Shown here in pieces: positions 1 through 6,471 of a stretch of 9,497 nt of DNA (positions are counted from its first letter, which is position 1; each line of letters starts with the position of its first letter). The DNA is from Halomonas sp. (GTDB lineage Bacteria; Pseudomonadota; Gammaproteobacteria; Pseudomonadales; Halomonadaceae): NCBI GenBank assembly GCA_007116835.1, contig SKHS01000252.1, positions 1 through 9,497 on the forward strand, written 5' to 3'. Under the pieces are notes generated by a model. That model did no database searches. It was not told where the DNA came from and saw only the letters and a program-made list of their open reading frames with translations. A program made the position numbers and the translations under genes.

Positions 1-425
1 GGCTAACCCGCTGGAAAGGCTTTGCCCTTATTCGCCGCCAGCTTGGCCTGTGGGCACTTGCCTACGCCACCCTGCATATGCTCAGCTACGCGCTGTTTAT
101 TCTGGGGCTTAACTGGGCACTGCTAGGCAGCGAGCTGGTCAAACGACCCTATATCGTTGTCGGCATGCTCGCACTGATCGGCCTTGCCATCTTGGGCGCC
201 ACTTCCAACCGCTGGGCGATGAAACGTCTAGGTAAACGCTGGAAGCCCCTGCACAAATGTTCCTATGCTATTTTAGGCTTGGTGCTGCTGCACTTTTTCT
301 GGGTGGTGCGCGCCGATATGCAAGAGTGGGCCATGTACGCCGCCATTGCCGCGTTAGTCATGGTAACTCGCCTGCCGCCCGTCGCTCGAACACTACCAAA
401 ACTGCGCTATCGATTGAGTCGATGA
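1..425 (+). CDS. msrQ: MsrQ, haem b membrane subunit of the MsrPQ methionine sulfoxide reductase system (5' end missing)
   Basis: MsrQ is an inner-membrane haem protein that passes electrons from the respiratory quinone pool or flavin reductase to periplasmic MsrP, which repairs oxidised methionine. The open frame enters from the left edge, so about 140 C-terminal residues of a roughly 200-residue family are visible. The fragment opens with a family-typical stretch (RRQLGLWALAYATLH), followed by VKRPYIVVG and RLGKRWKPLHKCSYAILGLVLLH. The histidines in ATLH, KPLH and LLH fit the conserved haem-ligand positions of the ferric-reductase-like transmembrane fold. Three to four hydrophobic helices are visible. 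The true start and the expected upstream msrP partner lie outside the window. The gene ends with TGA at 423-425 and converges with the potassium channel gene, 53 bases away. I see no clear terminator there. Identification is by remembered family motifs. Confidence 0.88.
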   Translation, partial: LTRWKGFALIRRQLGLWALAYATLHMLSYALFILGLNWALLGSELVKRPYIVVGMLALIGLAILGATSNRWAMKRLGKRWKPLHKCSYAILGLVLLHFFWVVRADMQEWAMYAAIAALVMVTRLPPVARTLPKLRYRLSR

Positions 426-478
426 ACTCATGTCGGTAAAGGCTAAACGGCACAGTCAGCATAAAGATACCTGGGCAA

Positions 479-1231
479 CTAACGTTTTTTCTGGAACGCA
501 TCACTTAACGCTGCCGCTAAAATCCCCGTGGGCATCGCGATAATTCCGATGCCCGCCACCGCCGTTAAGCCCGCAAAAAACTTGCCTAACCCGGTGATAG
601 GAACCATATCGCCATACCCCACCGTCGTCAGCGTCGTCACACTCCACCACAGCACACGGGGCACGCTGCCAAACGCATCTGGTTGGGCTGATGCCTCTGC
701 CAAATAAAGGCAGAAGGAAGACAGTAGCAGCAATAACATCGCCAAACCCGCACTCAACCACAGCTCATGAGAACGAGACTTCAGCGCCTCTGCCAGCGCT
801 GACCAAGCCTGGCTGAATCTACCTAAACGGGTTAACCGCAGCATTAGCCCCAAACGTAACAGGCGCAGTAAAAAGCCATTGTTTTGAACCATCGCGCCAA
901 GGAAATAAGGCAAAATCGCCAGTAAATCCACCAAGGCCCAAAACGAAAACACATAGCGCAACCGGCCTCTTACCCCGCGATAACGAGGGTCTTCACCGAC
1001 AACATACAGGCGCAATAAATACTCACCGATAAAGATCACCACAAACACAGTTTCTAACGTAGGAAAAAGGCGCGGCGCAAGCGACCGCAGCATTGGCTCC
1101 GTTTCCAAAATAGCCACAAACGATGCCAGCAAAATCAGCACGCAGATGATTCTATTAATGGTCGATAGCCCCTGGCGCAGGTGCGTCTCTAAGGCTAGCT
1201 CTCGGTATAATTCAGCTCTGTTTATATTCAT
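479..1231 (-). CDS. Voltage-gated potassium channel (six-transmembrane ion transporter family)
   Basis: This 250-residue protein has the plan of a KvAP/KvLm-type channel: S1 at about 26-44, S2 at 60-78, S3 at 94-112, S4 at about 120-140, S5 at 157-179, pore helix at about 191-201, selectivity filter TTVGYGD at 202-208 and S6 at about 217-242. S4 carries the expected repeated arginines (R123, R126, R132, R135, R138), so voltage sensing is plausible. The filter is canonical for potassium. Its job is presumably potassium flux across the inner membrane in membrane-potential or osmotic homeostasis, which would suit a halophile. No cytoplasmic RCK or TrkA-N domain follows S6; the protein ends a few residues later in FQKKR. 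It starts 32 bases after the stop of the efflux permease on the same strand, so the two are probably co-transcribed. The Shine-Dalgarno site is poor, with only an A/T-rich stretch before the ATG. Confidence 0.9.
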   Translation of the reverse strand: MNINRAELYRELALETHLRQGLSTINRIICVLILLASFVAILETEPMLRSLAPRLFPTLETVFVVIFIGEYLLRLYVVGEDPRYRGVRGRLRYVFSFWALVDLLAILPYFLGAMVQNNGFLLRLLRLGLMLRLTRLGRFSQAWSALAEALKSRSHELWLSAGLAMLLLLLSSFCLYLAEASAQPDAFGSVPRVLWWSVTTLTTVGYGDMVPITGLGKFFAGLTAVAGIGIIAMPTGILAAALSDAFQKKR

Positions 1232-1263
1232 TTTTAAAAAAGCTTATTAGTGGGTACAGCGAC

Positions 1264-2292
1264 CTAAAACCCCAGCAGCCGCTTACGCATAGGGCGAATA
1301 GAAAACAGTACCAGCACGCCTAAGGCCAGCCATTCAACAAACGCGGGCAGCAGTTCCTGAACCTGGCTCGCCTGTTGAACTGGATTCCACCCCGTCATTG
1401 CCAGCCCTTGGTCAAGCACCCAGCCTATCAACACCGTTACCAGCAGAATGCTGCCCAAATAAACCGCCAATGCTTGGCTGCCAAACTCCCGACGCAGAAT
1501 GGCCAAGGTTGCCAGGCTCGTCACAGGGCCAGCAAGTAGAAAGACTAACGCCATCCCCGGTGAAATGCCCGCCAATAGTAAACCAGCAGCCACCGGGGTA
1601 GCTGCGGTAGCGCAGATATACAGAGGAATACCAATGACTGCCATAAGGAGTAGCGGCAACAAACCGCCTGAAAACCCCACCAGAGCTTCTGGCGACACGA
1701 AGGTCACCAATACTCCCGCTAGTAATAAACCAGCAAACATCCAACGGCTGATGTCATCTAATAAATCACTAAAGGCATACCTCAATCCTGTGATTACCCC
1801 TGTTGACTCAGTCGCATTAGCATTAGCGTTGCTATCGCCACAGCCTTTTGATGCACAGCAACTGCTAGCAGGGGGGCTTTTCGGCAGTGCCGTTTGGCCA
1901 GTAAAGCCCACTAAGATGCCTGTCACTATCGCGGTTACCAAGGCTCCCAGCACTCGCGCCAGCGCCATTAATGGGCCTAGTAGCACACTGGTGATCAGCA
2001 TGGAATCCACCCCGACGCCGGGGGTGCTGATCAGAAAAGACGTGGTTGGCCCACGACCCGCCCCACCACGATGCAGCGCCAGCGCAGTGGGAATCGCCCC
2101 GCAGGAACACAGCGGCAGCGGCATACCAATCACCGCTGCCCGCGTAATACTTCCTATTCCCCGCCCGCCCATCCAGCGCTGCAGCAAAGACTCCGGCATT
2201 AACGCCTTAATTAACCCCGCAATGACCAGCCCCAGCATTAACCAAGGCGCGGCACTTAGCGCAATACTCAACAGCTCATTAATCAGCTTCAT
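1264..2292 (-). CDS. SO_0444-family Cu/Zn efflux permease (ArsP/DUF318-type)
   Basis: This polytopic inner-membrane permease of about 342 residues, with roughly eight hydrophobic helices, is predicted to export zinc and/or copper from the cytoplasm. Family signatures are clear: PLPLCSCG near residues 59-66, the STPGVGVDS stretch at about 90-98, and YICATAATP near 226-234. C63/C65 and C228 lie in or near helices and are candidate metal ligands. A hydrophilic central loop (about 137-165) carries a Cys cluster, SSCCASKGC (C146, C147, C152), typical of a metal-capturing linker in this group. I placed the start at ATG 2292. A GTG immediately upstream (2295) is an equally readable in-frame start, and AGG of the weak ribosome site lies 9 bases before the ATG. 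The gene is divergent from a MerR-type regulator with a MerR operator between them, matching the Shewanella SO_0443/SO_0444 arrangement. Cation specificity is inferred from the family, not from the sequence alone. Confidence 0.87.
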   Translation of the reverse strand: MKLINELLSIALSAAPWLMLGLVIAGLIKALMPESLLQRWMGGRGIGSITRAAVIGMPLPLCSCGAIPTALALHRGGAGRGPTTSFLISTPGVGVDSMLITSVLLGPLMALARVLGALVTAIVTGILVGFTGQTALPKSPPASSCCASKGCGDSNANANATESTGVITGLRYAFSDLLDDISRWMFAGLLLAGVLVTFVSPEALVGFSGGLLPLLLMAVIGIPLYICATAATPVAAGLLLAGISPGMALVFLLAGPVTSLATLAILRREFGSQALAVYLGSILLVTVLIGWVLDQGLAMTGWNPVQQASQVQELLPAFVEWLALGVLVLFSIRPMRKRLLGF

Positions 2293-2330
2293 CACCGGTT
2301 ACCTGCTTGTTAACCAACAGAGTAACGACT

Positions 2331-2361
2331 AGCCTAAACCCTGTAATCGTTACAGGGTCAA
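2331..2361 (-). promoter_or_regulatory. MerR-type promoter/operator driving the efflux permease
   Basis: A perfect 9+3+9 inverted repeat, ACCCTGTAA-TCG-TTACAGGGT, occupies 2338-2358. Read on the minus strand it lies between a -35 box TTGACC (2361-2356) and a -10 box TAGGCT (2336-2331), separated by exactly 19 bases. The over-long 19-20 bp spacer with a dyad in it is the hallmark of promoters that MerR-family activators untwist when metal is bound. The arm sequence resembles operators of the lead/cadmium/zinc branch of the family. Predicted transcription would begin near 2324, giving the permease a leader of about 30 bases. The operator ends 7 bases before the regulator's ATG and includes its likely ribosome site (AGGG, 2354-2357), so binding should also repress the regulator gene. 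Confidence 0.87.
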
Positions 2362-2365
2362 GCCG

Positions 2366-2809
2366 ATGAAGCGCCACTATCGTATTGGAGAAGTTGCCAC
2401 CCGAACCGGATGCTCGCCAGAAAGCATCCGCCACTATGAAAAGCTAGGGTTACTGACCCCGCCACAGCGGGGGGAACAAGGCTATCGGTGTTACGATCAG
2501 GCGGCGCTGGAACGCATTGGCTTTATTCGCCATGGCCGCAGCCTGGGGCTAGACCTGCACAGCATTCAAGAGCTGTTAGCACTTTCTGACAACCCAGACA
2601 CCGACTGCACCGCCGCCGATGATATTGCCAGCCGCCATCTACAACATCTAGAAGAGCGCATCGTTGCCTTACAAGCACTGGCAGGCGAACTTCGCCAAGT
2701 GGTTCACCAATGCCGCGGCGGCAAAGCGGCCAACTGCCGTATTATTAAAACGCTTTATGACCACCAGCCCACCTGTAGCGAGCGAGGTTGTGGCGACGTG
2801 AAGGCGTAA
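2366..2809 (+). CDS. MerR-family heavy-metal-responsive transcriptional regulator (ZntR/CadR/CueR branch)
   Basis: This 147-residue regulator starts with the classic MerR winged-helix DNA-binding domain (YRIGEVATRTGCSPESIRHYE at about 5-25, then GYRCYD at 39-44 and the RHGRSLGL recognition region). It continues with a dimerisation helix (about 82-117) and a C-terminal metal loop. The sensor cysteines are C81, C116 and C124. Family knowledge: a Cys at the C81 position, as in ZntR, CadR and PbrR, goes with divalent ions, whereas CueR has Ser there. The 7-residue gap between C116 and C124 equals CueR spacing and is shorter than in ZntR or PbrR. Two further cysteines (C137, C142) lie in the tail. 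The likely role is activating the divergent efflux permease when zinc, copper or a toxic divalent metal rises. The exact ligand cannot be settled from sequence. ATG 2366 is the only sensible start, just after the operator. Confidence 0.9.
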   Translation: MKRHYRIGEVATRTGCSPESIRHYEKLGLLTPPQRGEQGYRCYDQAALERIGFIRHGRSLGLDLHSIQELLALSDNPDTDCTAADDIASRHLQHLEERIVALQALAGELRQVVHQCRGGKAANCRIIKTLYDHQPTCSERGCGDVKA

Positions 2810-2817
2810 GGGCTCAC

Positions 2818-2853
2818 CTCGCAACATAGCTCGCAATATAGCTCGCAACATCA
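2818..2853. repeat. Three tandem copies of a 12-bp unit
   Basis: CTCGCAACATAG (2818-2829), CTCGCAATATAG (2830-2841) and CTCGCAACATCA (2842-2853) follow each other without a gap, differing by one and two bases from the first copy. They lie 9 bases after the regulator's stop codon and about 80 bases before the Zur-like site. I see no open frame or hairpin that explains them. They may be a replication-slippage product or protein-binding sites. Confidence 0.75.
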
Positions 2854-2927
2854 AGCGTCGCGTAACTCTCGACGATGATTATGTTATGTCAACAAACTTG
2901 CTCGAGAAATTGCTTTTCGGCGCACCT

Positions 2928-2950
2928 GAAGTGTTATGTTATAACATTAA
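2928..2950. promoter_or_regulatory. Zur-box-like operator upstream of cysS
   Basis: The 15-bp core TGTTATGTTATAACA (2932-2946) is a perfect 6+3+6 inverted repeat (TGTTAT-GTT-ATAACA). The gammaproteobacterial Zur core, known from znuA/znuC promoters, is TGTTATAnTATAACA, so 13 of its 14 defined bases match. Over the full 23-bp consensus I count 18 matches, including GAA at the left edge and ATT on the right. Zinc-loaded Zur represses by covering the promoter, and this site overlaps the best -10 element (2940-2945) of cysS. This is seen by eye; a matrix score was not computed. Confidence 0.75.
2937..2945 (+). promoter_or_regulatory. Probable extended -10 promoter element of the cysS-thrS operon
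   Basis: TGT-TATAAC (2937-2945) has the TGn extension plus a hexamer matching TATAAT at five of six positions. No good -35 box sits 17 bases upstream. TTGCTT at 2910-2915 fits only with an alternative -10 (TATGTT, 2935-2940) and a 19-base spacer. Transcription would begin near 2952, leaving a leader of about 45 bases before the ATG at 2997. Confidence 0.5.
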
Positions 2951-2996
2951 AAATATGAACGAGCCAGTTAGCCAAGCACGACACCATAGGAACAAG

Positions 2997-4403
2997 ATGC
3001 AACTTTTCAATACCCTGACACGCCGCCGTGAGCCATTGCACACCGAACTGCCAGATCGCGTGACGCTCTATGTCTGTGGCCCCACCGTCTACAACTACGC
3101 GCATATTGGCAACGCGCGCCCAGCGGTGGTGTTTGACCTGCTGTCACGGGTGCTACGCCATGACTATTCAAGTGTGGTTTACGCGCGCAACTTCACTGAC
3201 GTAGACGACAAAATTAATGCTGCAGCAGCGGTAGCAAGCGTGCCCATCAGCACGATCACAGAACGCTTTATCGCAGCCTACCACGAGGATATGCAGGCGC
3301 TGGGCATCTTGCCGCCCGACCTGGAACCGCGTGTAACGGACCACATACCCGACATCATCGAGCTTATCGCAACACTGATCGAGCGAGGAAATGCCTACGA
3401 AGCTGAAGGTCATGTGCTGTTCCACGTCCCCTCTTACTCCGAGTACGGTGAATTATCTCGCCGCCAACCAAGCGATATGCTCGCGGGTGCTCGAGTAGAA
3501 ATCGCCCCTTACAAACGCAACCCACTGGACTTCGTGCTGTGGAAGCCCTCTTCTTCCGAGCAGCCAGGCTGGGAGAGTCCCTGGGGGCGCGGCAGGCCAG
3601 GCTGGCACGTGGAGTGCACCGCCATGATTGGCAAGCACTTGGGGCACACCATCGACATACATGGAGGTGGTCAGGATCTAATTTTCCCCCATCATGAAAA
3701 TGAGATCGCTCAAGGTACCTGTGCCCACGGTGCCCGCTACTGCCATACCTGGGTGCATAACAGCTTTATTACCGTGGATGGTCAGAAAATGTCCAAGTCC
3801 CTCGGTAACGTGCTGTTGGTGCGCGACCTGCTTGCCCAGGCACCCGGCGAGGCCATTCGTCTGGCGCTGCTCGCTACCCACTACCGCCGCCCGCTGGACT
3901 GGAATGCCGAACGCTTAGCTCGGGCACGACGAACCCTCACCCACTACTACCAAACCCTCGCCGACGTAGAAGAGCTCGCTGTGGCTGACGGCATCCAGCC
4001 CGACCCTGCGTTGCTCGAAGCGCTGCGCCATGACCTCAACGTAGCTAAAGCGCTAGCACGTCTGCAGCAGTTAGTTGATGAATTAAAAACCGCTAAAAGC
4101 GATAGCGAACGCACTCATGCCAAAGGGTGTGTGTTGGCCTCGGCCAAGCTGCTTGGTCTACTTCAGCAAACGCCCACAAAGGCTCTGGAAACACTGATAC
4201 CCGAGTGCTCAGACCTGCCGGTCGTGCGTATCGAAGCGCTGGTTGCCGAGCGTGAAAGTGCCCGGCAACAGCGTGACTTTGCACGCGCTGATGCACTGCG
4301 CGACGAACTGCTCGAACTCGGCGTCGAGGTTCGCGACACGCCCGAAGGTCCTCGCTGGCAGCCACTCCCCCGCGACACCGTCTTGCATGCAGACAACCGC
4401 TAA
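2997..4403 (+). CDS. cysS: Cysteinyl-tRNA synthetase, probable zinc-starvation paralog
   Basis: This cytoplasmic class I synthetase charges tRNA-Cys. The 468-residue protein matches the usual family length (461 in E. coli). The nucleotide-binding signature appears as HIGN at 36-39 rather than HIGH, and KMSKS is at 264-268. The zinc ligands that select cysteine are all present: C27, C207, H232 and E236. ATG 2997 was chosen because the protein begins MQLFNTLTRR as in the family and AGGAA (2988-2992) precedes it at proper distance. The frame is open back to 2886, but ATG 2955 would sit almost on the predicted transcription start. Stretches such as HIGNARPAVVFD, PYKRNPLDFVLWKPS and SPWGRGRPGWHVEC resemble alphaproteobacterial CysRS more than the E. 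coli type, suggesting transfer. It sits behind a Zur-like operator and 46 bases before thrS. Function is near certain; paralog status is inferred. Confidence 0.95.
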   Translation: MQLFNTLTRRREPLHTELPDRVTLYVCGPTVYNYAHIGNARPAVVFDLLSRVLRHDYSSVVYARNFTDVDDKINAAAAVASVPISTITERFIAAYHEDMQALGILPPDLEPRVTDHIPDIIELIATLIERGNAYEAEGHVLFHVPSYSEYGELSRRQPSDMLAGARVEIAPYKRNPLDFVLWKPSSSEQPGWESPWGRGRPGWHVECTAMIGKHLGHTIDIHGGGQDLIFPHHENEIAQGTCAHGARYCHTWVHNSFITVDGQKMSKSLGNVLLVRDLLAQAPGEAIRLALLATHYRRPLDWNAERLARARRTLTHYYQTLADVEELAVADGIQPDPALLEALRHDLNVAKALARLQQLVDELKTAKSDSERTHAKGCVLASAKLLGLLQQTPTKALETLIPECSDLPVVRIEALVAERESARQQRDFARADALRDELLELGVEVRDTPEGPRWQPLPRDTVLHADNR

Positions 4404-4449
4404 TGTCTCTGTCTGTGCCTACAACGTTATCCACTACGAGAATCATGTC

Positions 4450-6471
4450 ATGACCGACACGCCCTTCACTACCACCGGCGAGCCGCTTACTATCACCCTA
4501 CCGGATCAGCGTGCACTAACACTGACATCACCGACCTGCGTGGCCGAAATCGCTGCCACTATAGGCCCTGGCCTTGCCCGCCAAGCGCTGGCTGGCCGAG
4601 TAAACGGCCAGCTGGTGGATACCTGCGACCCCATCACAGGTGATGCACGGGTAGAGGTCATCACGCCTAGTGACACCGAAGGGCTGGAGATCATCCGCCA
4701 CTCCTGCGCCCACTTAGTCGGGCACGCCGTGAAGCAGCTCTACCCGAACGCCGAGATGGTGATTGGCCCGGTCATCGATGACGGCTTCTATTACGATATT
4801 TCCTTTGAGCGCCCTTTCACGCCAGAGGATATGGATGCCATCGAAACACGCATGAAAGCGCTAATTGCCCAAGCGTACGACGTCGTTAAACGACGGGTAC
4901 CTCGAGACGAAGCGCTACGCCTTTTCCGCGAGCGTGGTGAGAGCTACAAACAGCGGCTGATCGAAGAACTGCCTGACGAAGCGAGTCTTGGGCTCTATTT
5001 CCATCAGGAGTATGTGGACATGTGTCGCGGCCCCCACGTACCCAACACCCGCTTTCTGAAACACTTCCGACTGACCAAGCTCTCTGGCGCATACTGGCGA
5101 GGTGATGCCCGCAACGCCCAATTACAACGTGTTTATGGCACCGCCTGGGCCGACCGCAAGGCACTTAAGTCTCACCTTAAGCGCCTGGAGGAAGCCGAAA
5201 AACGCGACCATCGCCGTTTAGGTCGCCAACTCGACTTATTCCACTTCCAAGAAGAAGCCCCCGGCGCAGTATTCTGGCACCCCCACGGCTGGACAGTGCT
5301 TCAAACGCTGATCGCCTATATGCGCCGCCGCCAGCAAAACAGCGGCTATATAGAAGTGAACACACCCGACATGATGGACCGCGGGCTGTGGGAAACCTCC
5401 GGCCACTGGCAGAACTACCAAGAGCACATGTTCACCACCCAGACCGAAGACGGCCGTTCACTGGCGCTCAAGCCCATGAACTGCCCTGGCAGCGTGCTAC
5501 TGTTTCGCCATGGCCTAAAAAGCTACCGCGACCTCCCCATCCGCATGGGAGAGTTCGGCAAGGTGCACCGCTACGAGCCCTCTGGTGCGCTACACGGCCT
5601 ACTACGCGTGCGCCACTTCACCCAAGATGATGCCCATATTTACTGTACCCCCAAGCAGATGAATGACGAGTGCCGCCGCGTGGTGGCGCTAGTGCTCGAT
5701 ATATATCGCGAGTTCGGCTTTGAGGATGTGCGCCTTAAACTCTCCACACGGCCAGAGAACCGTATGGGCAGCGAGGCCGTATGGGACCAGCTTGAAGGTG
5801 CGCTAACAGCAGCGCTAGAAACCATGCGCCTAGACTACGAGCTCAATCCTGGCGAAGGCGCGTTCTACGGACCAAAACTTGAGTTCGTACTACGCGATGC
5901 CATCGGCCGCGACTGGCAGTGCGGCACCCTACAGGTGGATATGAACCTACCTGAGCGCTTCGGGCTCGATTACATTGATGAACACGGCAAGCGCCAACGC
6001 CCGGTGCTGCTACACCGCGCACTGTTTGGCTCGTTAGAACGCTTTATCGGCATTCTCATTGAGCACCATGCAGGCAAACTACCCGCCTGGCTGGCACCCC
6101 AGCAAGCCATCGTGATGTCGATTACCGACGCCCAGGCCGACTATGCCAACACCCTGGCTGAAGCGCTGTGTGGCACAGGGCTGCGTGCTAGCGCAGACGT
6201 ACGCAATGAGAAGATCGGTTATAAGATCCGCGAGCAAACCCTACAGCGGATTCCTTTTCTGCTCATCGTCGGTGGCCGAGAGGCGGCAGAGGGCAAGGTA
6301 ACCGTACGTCATCGTGACGGCAGCGATCTCGGTACATTGCCAGTGGATGAGGCGATCGCTCTATTGGCAGAGCACAGCCGCGCCCCCGACCTTGATGCCC
6401 AGCGCCGCGAACAAGCAATTCGCCTACAGCGTTTACGCGCACCAGCCTGCTTAGAAGAGACGCCAACATGA
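4450..6471 (+). CDS. thrS: Threonyl-tRNA synthetase, probable zinc-starvation paralog
   Basis: This class II synthetase charges and proofreads tRNA-Thr. The 673-residue protein is about 30 longer than E. coli ThrRS. It has a TGS domain (about 12-75), an editing domain with H84/H88 (HSCAHL) and C192/H196 (MCRGPHVP), a catalytic core with motif 2 (RYEPSGALHGLLRVRHF, 374-390) and motif 3 (HRALFGSLERF, 522-532), and a C-terminal anticodon-binding domain (about 550-640). Zinc ligands C345, H396 and H522 are intact. The extra length is about 10 residues at the N-terminus and an Arg-rich tail of roughly 25 residues after the normal end. ATG 4450 gives the correct TGS start; its ribosome site is weak (GAG, 4438-4440). 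The frame is open further upstream, but that part overlaps cysS and is not ThrRS-like. No infC-rpmI-rplT follows, unlike the usual housekeeping thrS locus, and with cysS upstream it looks like a second copy. Confidence 0.95.
   Translation: MTDTPFTTTGEPLTITLPDQRALTLTSPTCVAEIAATIGPGLARQALAGRVNGQLVDTCDPITGDARVEVITPSDTEGLEIIRHSCAHLVGHAVKQLYPNAEMVIGPVIDDGFYYDISFERPFTPEDMDAIETRMKALIAQAYDVVKRRVPRDEALRLFRERGESYKQRLIEELPDEASLGLYFHQEYVDMCRGPHVPNTRFLKHFRLTKLSGAYWRGDARNAQLQRVYGTAWADRKALKSHLKRLEEAEKRDHRRLGRQLDLFHFQEEAPGAVFWHPHGWTVLQTLIAYMRRRQQNSGYIEVNTPDMMDRGLWETSGHWQNYQEHMFTTQTEDGRSLALKPMNCPGSVLLFRHGLKSYRDLPIRMGEFGKVHRYEPSGALHGLLRVRHFTQDDAHIYCTPKQMNDECRRVVALVLDIYREFGFEDVRLKLSTRPENRMGSEAVWDQLEGALTAALETMRLDYELNPGEGAFYGPKLEFVLRDAIGRDWQCGTLQVDMNLPERFGLDYIDEHGKRQRPVLLHRALFGSLERFIGILIEHHAGKLPAWLAPQQAIVMSITDAQADYANTLAEALCGTGLRASADVRNEKIGYKIREQTLQRIPFLLIVGGREAAEGKVTVRHRDGSDLGTLPVDEAIALLAEHSRAPDLDAQRREQAIRLQRLRAPACLEETPT

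Noticed and set aside
484..489. T-run that could mark an msrQ terminator
   Set aside because: No stem precedes it on the plus strand, and it lies within the coding end of the potassium channel gene.
1499..2332. Long plus-strand open frame of 277 codons
   Set aside because: It lies opposite the efflux permease, which has clear family motifs; the translated product is Pro/Ser/Thr-rich with no family features, as expected of an antisense shadow.
2886..2996. In-frame 37-codon extension of cysS upstream of ATG 2997
   Set aside because: It covers the Zur-like box and promoter, is not CysRS-like, and the AGGAA ribosome site and family-typical MQLFNT start support 2997.
2954..2996. Possible T-box or other leader riboswitch before the synthetase genes
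   Set aside because: The leader is only about 45 bases and has no specifier loop, T-box motif or terminator; such control is also not expected for this operon in a gammaproteobacterium.
4243..4449. In-frame 69-codon extension of thrS
   Set aside because: It overlaps the end of cysS in another frame and has no ThrRS resemblance; the TGS domain begins correctly from 4450.
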